From DATHSY01 sp046729855 (GTDB lineage Bacteria; Actinomycetota; UBA4738; HRBIN12), in the NCBI GenBank assembly GCA_046729855.1, contig JBKPHM010000010.1:1-64000 (forward strand): a stretch of DNA of 64,000 nt, read 5' to 3'. Position numbers and translations under genes: made by a program. The notes below the pieces were generated by a model, which did no database searches, had not been told where the DNA came from, and saw only the letters and a list, made by a program, of their open reading frames with translations. Shown here piece after piece: positions 45,687 to 52,934 of this stretch (position 1 is the stretch's first letter; each line of letters begins with the position of its first letter).

Positions 45687-46393
45687 GGCCTCACCGTCCA
45701 CGAATCGATCGCGTTGTCGATCTCCTGCTGGTGATCGCTGTAACACTCGGCGCTGCACATCAACGCCATCAGATACACGTTATCGGCGTTCGCGTCCATG
45801 TAGGCGACCTGATTCACGACCACGAACTCCGGTGAGAACGCGCTCGTCCCGCCGCCGCCCTGCACGCCGCCCTGTTCCTCCTGGAGCTGCCCGAGCGCCG
45901 ACGGACGGAACTGGAAGACGATGTGGCTGCCCCGGAGCCCCTCGTCGCCGGTGAGCGAATCGTCGTAGGCGAGGATCGAGATGTTGTCGCTCCCGAGCTG
46001 GAGGAGATCGTCGACCGGAATCAGGAAGTTGCGAACGTACGCGAAGCTCGCCTGGTCGCGGTTCTCCGGGCTGAGCGTGAAGACCAGGGCGATCCCCTGA
46101 GGGTGCTCGGTGGCAAGGTCCTCGGCGTTGAGGATGTGCGCGACGTCCGGACTCGGGTCACCGTCCAGCGCCACCAGCCACTCGATCGGGTCGGGGGTCG
46201 AGGCCTCGGGTCGGGCCGGAAGCCGGAGGAACGCCTGCTTGTCGAAGATGGTCCACTCGCGCGGGACCTTGAAGGCCGTCCGTGTGTCGGAGTTCCGGAC
46301 GTAGCGGAACTCCGTCTGGCCGCAGGCGGCCAGGACGAGGCTGGCAAGGCCGGCCAGGCCGAGGAGGAACGCGAGGGCGGCTGGCCGTCTCAC
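45683..46393 (-). CDS. Putative lipoprotein coupled to the FtsH-like gene
   Basis: A 236-residue exported protein with a lipoprotein signal ending LVLAACGQ (Cys24). The mature part is a mixed domain (VRNSDTRTAFKVPREWTIFD) like the PsbP/LpqN-type fold of small actinobacterial lipoproteins; the family is not certain. Two late cysteines (CSAECYSD) may form a disulphide. Its ATGA overlap with the membrane protease suggests a shared function, for example as an adaptor or substrate receptor on the outer face. Confidence 0.7.
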   Translation of the reverse strand: MRRPAALAFLLGLAGLASLVLAACGQTEFRYVRNSDTRTAFKVPREWTIFDKQAFLRLPARPEASTPDPIEWLVALDGDPSPDVAHILNAEDLATEHPQGIALVFTLSPENRDQASFAYVRNFLIPVDDLLQLGSDNISILAYDDSLTGDEGLRGSHIVFQFRPSALGQLQEEQGGVQGGGGTSAFSPEFVVVNQVAYMDANADNVYLMALMCSAECYSDHQQEIDNAIDSWTVRP

Positions 46394-46458
46394 CTAAGCA
46401 TTATCGCCCTCGGCGGCCAGAACATGGAGTCCCGCGGCCGGCGTCCCCCGGGCGGCGC

Positions 46459-46905
46459 TCATGTGGCGGTCCGGGGCCTGCCCTCGAAAGGGATCGACAG
46501 CACCACGGTGGTCCGGGTCTGCACGCCGCCCTTCTCGCGGAGCCGCCGGATCAGGTCTTCCAGGTCGCCGGTCGTTCGCGTCCGAACCTTCAGGATGTAG
46601 TTGGACTCGCCGGCCACGCTCAGGCAGTCCTCGACCTCCGGGAACTCGGAGACCCGCTCGGGCAGGTCGTCGGGCTGCGTCGGGTCGAGCGGCGTGATCG
46701 CCACGAGGGCGGTCACGAACAGCCCGAGGGCGTCGGCGTCCACGACCGCCCGATACCCCTTGATCACGCCCGTCTGCTCGAGCTTGCGGACGCGGTCGTG
46801 GACCGACGACGGGGACAGGCCGACCCGCCGTCCGACGTCGGCATAGGTCGCCCGGGCGTCGTCCTGGAGCGCCGCGAGGATGTCCAGGTCCCGGCGGTCG
46901 AGCAT
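46459..46905 (-). CDS. Lrp/AsnC family transcriptional regulator
   Basis: A 148-residue regulator with an N-terminal winged helix (LDRRDLDILAALQDDARATY, then SPSSVHDRVRKLEQTGVIKG) and a C-terminal RAM ligand domain (ALVAITPLDPTQPDDLPERV). The start at 46905 matches the family; TATCAT on the minus strand (46912-46917) ends 6 bases before it, so the transcript is probably leaderless. It is divergent from the reverse-transcriptase-like gene with a 156-base shared region, so it could control that gene. Confidence 0.85.
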   Translation of the reverse strand: MLDRRDLDILAALQDDARATYADVGRRVGLSPSSVHDRVRKLEQTGVIKGYRAVVDADALGLFVTALVAITPLDPTQPDDLPERVSEFPEVEDCLSVAGESNYILKVRTRTTGDLEDLIRRLREKGGVQTRTTVVLSIPFEGRPRTAT

Positions 46906-47061
46906 CCACAGATGATACGGAGGACCGGATGGGGGAGCCCGCCGCGCCTCAGATCGGCCGATTGCGCCGCACCGTCGCCGCGGGGTACAACCGGCATGCG
47001 AACTGCACACGGCTCCGCCTCTCCCGGGCCGGCAGCGCCGCCCGGCAGAGGAGGAGGAGCC

Positions 47062-47832
47062 GTGCTTGCCGACCGCACCCGCCCATCCACCGTCCGGCAG
47101 GTCGCCGCCCCCAAACGGGGCGGCGTCCGCCTGCTGACCGCACTCGACGCCGCCAGGCAGGACCGGTACGTCTCATTGGTCGCCGCGGCCGCCCCCGCGA
47201 TCGAGTCGCGGCTCGGCCCGCGGGCCGTCGCGAACCGCGTTCGGTACGCGTCGATCCATCCGCCGCGCCTACGCCTGGAGCCGAGCGCCCAGGCCCGCGA
47301 GCGGTTCGTCGCAATGGCGTCCGATCTCTGTCGCTCGCCGCTCGTCGTGATCGCCGACGTCGAGGACTGTTACCCGTCGATCGGGCCGGGCCCGCTCGCC
47401 GCCTCGCTCAACCGGACCGGGGTGCCGCCAGGGACAACGCGGGCGTTGATCGCTCTGCTCGGCGAGCTCTCCACGTTCGGCGTCCGCGGTCTGCCCGTTG
47501 GCCCCGTGCCGTCCGCCGTGCTCGCGAACACGGTCCTCGCCTCGGTCGACGAGGATCTGGTCCGGGCGGACCGGACCCACATCAGGTGGGTCGATGACGT
47601 GTGGGTCGCCGCGTCGTGCCGGAGAGACGCCGAACGGGTCCTCGCCGGCCTCCGTCTCGCGCTGGCACGGCTCGGCCTGCGGCCGTCGGCCCGGAAGACG
47701 AGGATCGCGGCGAGCGTCGACATCTCGCCGGCAGGCGTTTCGGACGTCGGGTCGCAGTATCATCGGCCCGCCCATGCGCACCCTCTACCGGGCGTCCCTT
47801 GTTCGGACGCTGTCGCACCCCGGCGAGGGTGA
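47062..47832 (+). CDS. Small stand-alone reverse-transcriptase-like protein
   Basis: A 256-residue protein made almost only of an RT palm. Motif 1/2: APKRGGVRLLTALDAARQDR. Motif A: VVIADVEDCYPSI (Asp99). Motif B: GLPVGPVPSAVLANTVLASV (143-162). Motif C: HIRWVDDVWVAAS, with Trp in place of the usual Tyr/Phe before the two catalytic Asps (178-179). Motif D: LGLRPSARKTRI (Lys212). The GLPxGPxxSxxLAN form resembles the unassigned/defence-associated (UG/DRT) RTs more than group II intron RTs; no maturase or endonuclease domain is attached. GTG 47062 follows AGGAGG at 47050-47055; an in-frame ATG at 46996 is an alternative. The end overlaps the next gene by 59 bases. Confidence 0.75.
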   Translation: MLADRTRPSTVRQVAAPKRGGVRLLTALDAARQDRYVSLVAAAAPAIESRLGPRAVANRVRYASIHPPRLRLEPSAQARERFVAMASDLCRSPLVVIADVEDCYPSIGPGPLAASLNRTGVPPGTTRALIALLGELSTFGVRGLPVGPVPSAVLANTVLASVDEDLVRADRTHIRWVDDVWVAASCRRDAERVLAGLRLALARLGLRPSARKTRIAASVDISPAGVSDVGSQYHRPAHAHPLPGVPCSDAVAPRRG

Positions 47833-49291
47833 GTGGATCCTCGTCGACGGCCGACACGTCGAGCGAGTCGGCGCGGGGGCGCCACCCGGCAGCGACCGGG
47901 TAGTGGAGCTTCCCGGCACGACGATCGTCCCCGGGTTCGTCGATTCGCACGTCCACCTGACCGGCACCGGCACCCATCACCGCCACCCCGAGCTCCGGGA
48001 GGTCGACGACGCCGCAGGGCTGATCGCCGTCCTGTCGCAGACCGCGGCGGCGGGGGAGGGGCCGCTGCTGGTGCACGGCTGGGACGAGACGCGATGGTGG
48101 GACCCCACGCTCCCCTCGATCGACGACCTCGATGCCGTGACCGACCGGCCCCTCGCGGCGGCCCGCGCCGACGGCCACCTGACGCTCGTCAATCGCCTCG
48201 CGCTCGACGCGGCCGGGTTGTTGCGCGACGAGGCGGAGGGGGTCGAGCGCGACGCCGACGGCCGGCCGACGGGCAGGGTCACGCGCGAGGCCAACATCCG
48301 GGTGCGCGTCTGGGTCGAGTCGCATCTGCACGACAACGAGATCGAGGAGCTCCAGCTCGAGGCGGCCAGCATCGCGGTCGCGCACGGCGTCACGTCGGTG
48401 CACGAGATGTCCCTGCCGGAACTTCGCGGCGCTCGGGATCTGCAGATCCTGCTCGCGCACCGTCACCGGCTGCCCGTCGACGTGGTCCCGTACGTCGCGA
48501 CGACGGACGTGGCGATGGTGATCGATCTTGGGCTCGCCACGATCGGAGGCGACCTGTTGATCGACGGCTCGGTCGGCGCGCGGACGGCCTGGCTCAGTGA
48601 GCCGTACGCCGACGCCTCCGGGTGCGGGGTGGGCTATCGCGAGGACGACGAGCTCGCGGCCTTCTTCCACGAGGCGCACGTAGCGGGTCTACAGGTGGCC
48701 GTGCACGCGATCGGCGACGCGGCGATCGACCAGGTCCTGAGGGTCTGGGAACGCGTCTACGGCGGTCTCGATTCCCGCGGGCGGCGGCACTTCCGCGCGC
48801 GTCGGCACAGGATCGAGCACTTCGAGCTGGTGGACCCGTCGGCGATCGAACGGGCCGCGGCCCTTGGCCTGGCCGTTTCCGTGCAGCCGTCGTTCGACGC
48901 CGAATGGGGAGGCGCGGGAGGACTCTACGAGATCGGCCTGGGGCGCGGACGCGCGTCTCGGATGAACCCGTTCCGCTCGCTGCTGCACCGCGGACTGGAA
49001 CTGGGCGCGGGATCGGATTCGCCGGTGACCACGATCGACCCGCTCGCCGGTGTCTGGGCGTTCGAGCTGCACCACGATCCCATACAGCGCTTGACCCGCG
49101 AGCAGGCGATCCGCGCGTTCACGGTCGGCAGCGCGCGGCTCGCGCACCAGGAGGGGAAGAAGGGCTCGCTCGAGCCCGGCGCGCACGCCGACTTCGCGGC
49201 CTACGAGGCCGATCCCTTCACCCACGAGGCGTTCGACGGCGTCGCGCCCGTGCTTACCGTCTCGCTCGGACGCGAGGTGTTCGCGCGGTAA
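47774..49291 (+). CDS. Amidohydrolase, YtcJ-like
   Basis: A 505-residue metal-dependent hydrolase. Metal motifs: FVDSHVHLTG (His59, His61), VAVHAIGDAAID, HRIEHFELVDP and GAGSDSPVTTIDP. It belongs to the same amidohydrolase 3 group as the gene at 15792. TATCAT (47758-47763) lies 10 bases before the ATG and inside the preceding RT-like gene, so it can be expressed on its own. Substrate unknown. Confidence 0.82.
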   Translation: MRTLYRASLVRTLSHPGEGEWILVDGRHVERVGAGAPPGSDRVVELPGTTIVPGFVDSHVHLTGTGTHHRHPELREVDDAAGLIAVLSQTAAAGEGPLLVHGWDETRWWDPTLPSIDDLDAVTDRPLAAARADGHLTLVNRLALDAAGLLRDEAEGVERDADGRPTGRVTREANIRVRVWVESHLHDNEIEELQLEAASIAVAHGVTSVHEMSLPELRGARDLQILLAHRHRLPVDVVPYVATTDVAMVIDLGLATIGGDLLIDGSVGARTAWLSEPYADASGCGVGYREDDELAAFFHEAHVAGLQVAVHAIGDAAIDQVLRVWERVYGGLDSRGRRHFRARRHRIEHFELVDPSAIERAAALGLAVSVQPSFDAEWGGAGGLYEIGLGRGRASRMNPFRSLLHRGLELGAGSDSPVTTIDPLAGVWAFELHHDPIQRLTREQAIRAFTVGSARLAHQEGKKGSLEPGAHADFAAYEADPFTHEAFDGVAPVLTVSLGREVFAR

Positions 49292-49308
49292 TCCTCGGAG
49301 CAGCCCGG

Positions 49309-49337
49309 TTGACACCCCAGGGGGCCGGCCCTACAGT
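49309..49337 (+). promoter_or_regulatory. Near-consensus vegetative promoter
   Basis: TTGACA (49309-49314), exactly 17 bases, then TACAGT (49332-49337). This is the best -35/-10 pair seen in the window. The transcript would start near 49344, well before the next coding gene at 49571, pointing to an RNA product. Confidence 0.75.
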
Positions 49338-49343
49338 GTGCGT

Positions 49344-49440
49344 CGCGTCGCCGCCTCGGCGGGGGCGCCGGAGGACCCAAGAGGCTGAGTAGAGAACGCG
49401 GCGCCCCGGCGCTGCGGCCCCAAAGGTCTCTTGGGTCCTC
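49344..49440 (+). ncRNA. Structured RNA candidate
   Basis: The predicted transcript contains a perfect 13-bp closing stem, GAGGACCCAAGAG (49371-49383) with CTCTTGGGTCCTC (49428-49440). Inside it a GC hairpin GCGGCGCC/GGCGCTGC (about 49400-49415) is flanked by purine-rich CTGAGTAGAGAACG and GGCCCCAAAGG. No reading frame of interest lies in it. The layout suits a small RNA or a 5' regulatory element of the DUF4193 gene, but that gene has its own promoter closer by. It matches no riboswitch I recognise. The ends are estimates. Confidence 0.5.
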
Positions 49441-49519
49441 GTCTACGTCATCCACGTCCCGTCCTCGTGCTCATCCCGGGAACAACCAGCGCCGAATCCG
49501 TGTTTGCATCCGGAAGGCC

Positions 49520-49547
49520 TTGCCGTGTTGTTCGCCGGCAGTACAAT
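49520..49547 (+). promoter_or_regulatory. Promoter of the DUF4193 gene
   Basis: TTGCCG (49520-49525), a 16-base spacer and TACAAT (49542-49547), with the ATG 23 bases further on behind AAAGAGGG. Confidence 0.6.
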
Positions 49548-49570
49548 CCCCCGGCCTGGAAAGAGGGACG

Positions 49571-49912
49571 ATGACCACGGAAGACATCGAAGAGCAGGTC
49601 GACGACGAGGAGATCGTCGACGAGACCGACGGCGACGAGGACCTGGAGGCCGATGACCGCGTCCCGCCGCCCACGACGGAGGGCGACGACGTCGAGTCGA
49701 TCCAGGAGCTGCTCGTCAAGCAGGAAGCCCGCGAGGAAGAGGACGACGACGAGTCGATGCTCGCGCTCGGCCGCGAGGAGCGACTGGAGCCACTGGCGGT
49801 CAAGGTGGTGCCGCCGCAGCCAACCGAGTTCATATGCCAGTCGTGCTATCTGGTGAAGCACCGGAGTCAGCTGAAGGACAAGAACCGCCAGCTCTGCCGC
49901 GACTGCGCCTGA
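49571..49912 (+). CDS. DUF4193 family zinc-finger protein
   Basis: A 113-residue actinobacterial protein. The N-terminal two thirds are extremely acidic (TTEDIEEQVDDEEIVDETDG). The C-terminal part is the conserved DUF4193 core: ALKVVP-type strand (LAVKVVPPQPTEFICQSCYL), then VKHRSQL and LCRDCA, giving a four-Cys zinc site (CQSC...CRDC). Function is unknown, but the family is found across actinobacteria. It overlaps the start of the lnt-ppm1 frame. Confidence 0.85.
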   Translation: MTTEDIEEQVDDEEIVDETDGDEDLEADDRVPPPTTEGDDVESIQELLVKQEAREEEDDDESMLALGREERLEPLAVKVVPPQPTEFICQSCYLVKHRSQLKDKNRQLCRDCA

Positions 49913-52179
49913 GCAGCCGAACGCTCCCGCTGCCGCTCGCGACGGCCCTCGCCGCGGTGTCGGGCGTGGTCTTGTCGCTCTCCCTCCCGCCCGCCGAGGT
50001 TTGGCCGCTCGCGTTCGTGGCGATCCTCGTGCTCCTGTGGCTGCTCGAGCCGGCCGGACCCGGCCGCGGCGCCGTCATCGGGTTCGTGTTCGGGATCGCA
50101 TACTTCGGCGCGCTCCTGTACTGGATCCTCCTGTTCGGCGAGCTCGCGTGGACGGGCCTGGTCGTCGCCTCGGCCGTGTACACGACGGTCTTCGGGGCGC
50201 TCGCGCCCGCGGTGCGATGGCCGGGCCGTCCCGTGGTGTCGGCGATGGGGCTGGCCTGCCTGTGGACCGGTCTCGAGTTCATGCGCGGTCACTGGCCGCT
50301 CGGAGGATTCGCGTGGGGACAACTCGGGTCGACGCAGGTGGATGACGCGGCGCTCGTGCGGCTGGCGTCGGTCGGGGGCGTCTGGGCGGTGTCGTTCGCC
50401 GTGGTGAGCGTCTCAGCGCTGCTGCTCGAGGCGCTGCGACGGGCCCGCGTCAAGCCGCGTGCGGCGCTGGGCCTTGTCGCCGTCGCGGTCGCGATCGTGC
50501 TGGCCCCGGCGGCGATCCCGCTGCCGCCCCCAGATGGCCGCGCGGTGGACGTGGCCGCCATCCAGGTCGACGTCCGGGAGGCGGCGGGGCTGCCGGCCGC
50601 CGACGAGGACCAGGAGATCGCCGTGATGAACGCGCGATCGCACCGGACGCTGGTCGGCCGTCCGCCCGACCTCGCCGTATGGGGTGAGGCGGCGCTCGAC
50701 CCGGACGCGTTCGAGGATCCCGGGACGATGGACACCGTCCGGGCCGCGATCGCGTCGGTCGGCGCGCCAACGCTGGCAGGCGCGGTGACCAGGGCCGACG
50801 ACGGCGCCGAACGGACGGAGGCGCTGCTCTTCGACGGCGAGGGAAACGTCATCGATAGGTACGTGAAGGTGCACCTCGTGCCGTTCGGCGAGTACGTGCC
50901 GTGGCGCTCCAGGCTGTCGTGGATCTCGGCGGTCCACCAGATCCCCGTCGACCGCGTCCCCGGTGAGCGAGTCGAGACCGTCCGCGCGCCCGGGCTGCCT
51001 CCGTTCGGGACGCCCGTGTGCTACGAGAACAGCTTCCCCGAGATCGAGCGTGGGCTCGTCCACGACGGCGCCGCGTTCCTGGTCCTGACGATCAACAACG
51101 CCTCGTACGGAGATACCGCTGCGTCGCGGCAGCACCTGCTGATGAGTCGGCTGCGGGCCATCGAGACGGGGCGGTGGATCGTTCATGCCGCGATCTCCGG
51201 CGTGAGCGCGATCATCGGGCCGGACGGCGCCGTGACGAGAGAGACGGAGCTGTTCGAGACCGCCGTCGTCCGCGCGCGGATCCGCGCGTCGAACCGAAGC
51301 ACGCTCTACGTGCGGTTCGGCGACTGGGTGCCGCTCGCATCCTGGATCGCGGTGCTGGCCCTCGTCGCAGTCCCGCGTCCGCGGCGACGCACGAGGGCGC
51401 TCCCCGAGAGCCTCGGTGCAGACGCGCGGACCCTGGTCATCCTGCCGACGTACGAGGAGCGGGCCACGATCGAGCGGGTACTGCGGGGGCTGCTCGCGCT
51501 GCCCGCGACCGTGGACGTGCTCGTCGTGGACGACGGGTCGCCGGACGGGACGGCCGACATCGTGCGGGCGGTGATGGCCGCCGACCCGCGCGTGTCGTTG
51601 CTCGAGCGCCCACGGAAGGCGGGACTGGCCTCGGCGTACCAGACGGGCTTCCGCCGGGCGCTCGAGGCAGGCTACGACCTCGTGGTCGAGATGGACGCGG
51701 ACCTGTCGCACCTACCGGAAGAGCTCCCGAGGCTCCTGGAGGCCGCCGTGGCGGCGGACCTGGTGATCGGGAGTCGGTACGTGCCGGGGGGCGCCGTCAC
51801 CAACTGGGGGCTCGGCCGCCGGGCGCTGTCCCGGGGCGGCAACCTGTACGCAAGGCTGGCGCTCGGCTTCCCGGTGCACGACGCCACGAGCGGCTTCCGG
51901 GTCTTCCGCCGCGAGCTCCTCGCGCACCTGATCGACGGGACGGTCCGTTCGGACGGCTACGGCTTCCAGATCGAGCTCGCGTACCGCGCGTGGCTGGACG
52001 GCTTCAAGCTCGTCGAGGCGCCCATTACGTTCGCCGAACGCGAGCACGGCCGCTCGAAGATCTCCAGGCGCATCGTGGCCGAGGCCCTCTGGCTGGTGAC
52101 GCTCTGGGGGCTGCGAGCCCGTCTGCGGCCCTCGGCACCGCTCTCCGTCAACGCCGATAATGGACGTTATGTAAAGTAG
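49834..52179 (+). CDS. lnt-ppm1: Fused apolipoprotein N-acyltransferase and polyprenol-phosphate mannose synthase
   Basis: A 781-residue fusion. Residues about 30-525 are Lnt: several membrane helices, then a nitrilase domain with Glu in AVWGEAAL (near 286), Lys in YVKVHLVPFGEYVP (near 344) and Cys in TPVCYENSFPE (near 396). From about 532 comes a GT2 Ppm1 domain (VILPTYEERATIERVL, VVDDGSPDGTAD, EMDADLSHLPEELP) that makes polyprenyl-phosphomannose for lipoglycans. The same fusion exists in M. tuberculosis Ppm1. The start is unclear: ATG 49834 or GTG 49843 overlaps DUF4193 by 70-79 bases, and no ATG/GTG/TTG is found just before the first helix. Confidence 0.9.
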   Translation: MPVVLSGEAPESAEGQEPPALPRLRLSSRTLPLPLATALAAVSGVVLSLSLPPAEVWPLAFVAILVLLWLLEPAGPGRGAVIGFVFGIAYFGALLYWILLFGELAWTGLVVASAVYTTVFGALAPAVRWPGRPVVSAMGLACLWTGLEFMRGHWPLGGFAWGQLGSTQVDDAALVRLASVGGVWAVSFAVVSVSALLLEALRRARVKPRAALGLVAVAVAIVLAPAAIPLPPPDGRAVDVAAIQVDVREAAGLPAADEDQEIAVMNARSHRTLVGRPPDLAVWGEAALDPDAFEDPGTMDTVRAAIASVGAPTLAGAVTRADDGAERTEALLFDGEGNVIDRYVKVHLVPFGEYVPWRSRLSWISAVHQIPVDRVPGERVETVRAPGLPPFGTPVCYENSFPEIERGLVHDGAAFLVLTINNASYGDTAASRQHLLMSRLRAIETGRWIVHAAISGVSAIIGPDGAVTRETELFETAVVRARIRASNRSTLYVRFGDWVPLASWIAVLALVAVPRPRRRTRALPESLGADARTLVILPTYEERATIERVLRGLLALPATVDVLVVDDGSPDGTADIVRAVMAADPRVSLLERPRKAGLASAYQTGFRRALEAGYDLVVEMDADLSHLPEELPRLLEAAVAADLVIGSRYVPGGAVTNWGLGRRALSRGGNLYARLALGFPVHDATSGFRVFRRELLAHLIDGTVRSDGYGFQIELAYRAWLDGFKLVEAPITFAEREHGRSKISRRIVAEALWLVTLWGLRARLRPSAPLSVNADNGRYVK

Positions 52180-52263
52180 CTGCGCCGTCGACGGATCACG
52201 CCCAGGTCGCGCGGCGTCGGCCCCCAGCCCCACCGGCGTCGTTCGGGCGCGCTGAGCGTTGAT

Positions 52264-52296
52264 GAGGGGCCCCCGGGTCAGGCCCGGAGGCCCCTC
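52264..52296. terminator. Hairpin between convergent genes
   Basis: GAGGGGCC-CCCGGG (from 52264), loop TCAG, GCCCGG-A-GGCCCCTC (to 52296), a long GC stem with a small bulge and no T-run. It lies between the ends of lnt-ppm1 and the CAP gene and could stop transcription from both sides. Confidence 0.6.
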
Positions 52297-52317
52297 GCAC
52301 TTCTACGGCATGCGGGC

Positions 52318-52788
52318 TCAGCCGTAGAAGATGACCGTCACCCACAGGCGGTCGTGTTCGCGCGCGATCCCGACAGCCATGTGGTCGTACGCCGTCCGCA
52401 GGATCTCCCGTCGGTGGGGTTTGCTCGCCATGAACGCGTCCTGGATGCTCCGAACGTCGCCGCCGACGCCGACGTTCTCGCCGCCGATCGACCAGTCGTA
52501 GGGGGCGAGGACCCTCTGCAACGTGGTGCCGTCCGAGTGGAACAGGCGTCCGCGGTCCGCCATGACCTGGCTGTGTCGCTCGGCGTACCTCGAGAGCCGA
52601 TCGACCATACCGAGTCGTGAACGGCCGTGCTCGGCCCGGGCGTCGTTGGTCAGCGCCTGCACATGCTCGCGGCGCGTCAGCTCGCCGCCGACGGCCTGCG
52701 GCGGTGAGAAGGTCGCGACCAGGAACGCGATCAGGAGCGCGGCGGGGAGCACGGCCGCTCCCGTACGCCTGGTCGTCCGGACGTCCAT
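52318..52788 (-). CDS. Secreted CAP/SCP-domain protein
   Basis: A 156-residue exported protein: signal peptide (RRTGAAVLPAALLIAFLVAT) and a CAP domain with LTNDARAEHG, LFHSDGTTLQ, the cavity motif IGGENVGVG, and the end LWVTVIFYG. His in HRREILRTAY and FHSD are the conserved cavity residues. Bacterial CAP proteins are secreted or wall-associated; their activity is mostly unknown. A diverged relative lies at 56734. Confidence 0.82.
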   Translation of the reverse strand: MDVRTTRRTGAAVLPAALLIAFLVATFSPPQAVGGELTRREHVQALTNDARAEHGRSRLGMVDRLSRYAERHSQVMADRGRLFHSDGTTLQRVLAPYDWSIGGENVGVGGDVRSIQDAFMASKPHRREILRTAYDHMAVGIAREHDRLWVTVIFYG

Positions 52789-52934
52789 CTCGAGCCTCCC
52801 GACCCGTGGTCGAGGACCTTCCGACCGAGGTCGTCGGTCCGACGTTCCCGGTCGGTATCGGCCGGACCATCCCCCGGCTTGAGCGCGACATGATCAGCGG
52901 TGACTAGGGCGACCGACGGGCGGAATGCGACCTT

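Noticed and set aside
46906..47061. Retron msr-msd RNA upstream of the RT-like gene
   Set aside because: No long inverted repeat pair with a branching G or typical msr stem-loops is visible in the 156 bases, and the RT lacks the retron-type VTG and NAxxH motifs.
47062..47832. Group II intron or diversity-generating retroelement
   Set aside because: There is no maturase, HNH or intron domain V sequence around it, no template/variable repeat pair was seen, and no accessory Avd-like gene is adjacent.
49344..49440. Identification as 6C RNA, 4.5S RNA or a known riboswitch
   Set aside because: It lacks two C-run loops, the SRP GGAAG core and the conserved cores of the TPP, SAM, glycine, cobalamin and c-di-GMP riboswitches that I could check by eye.
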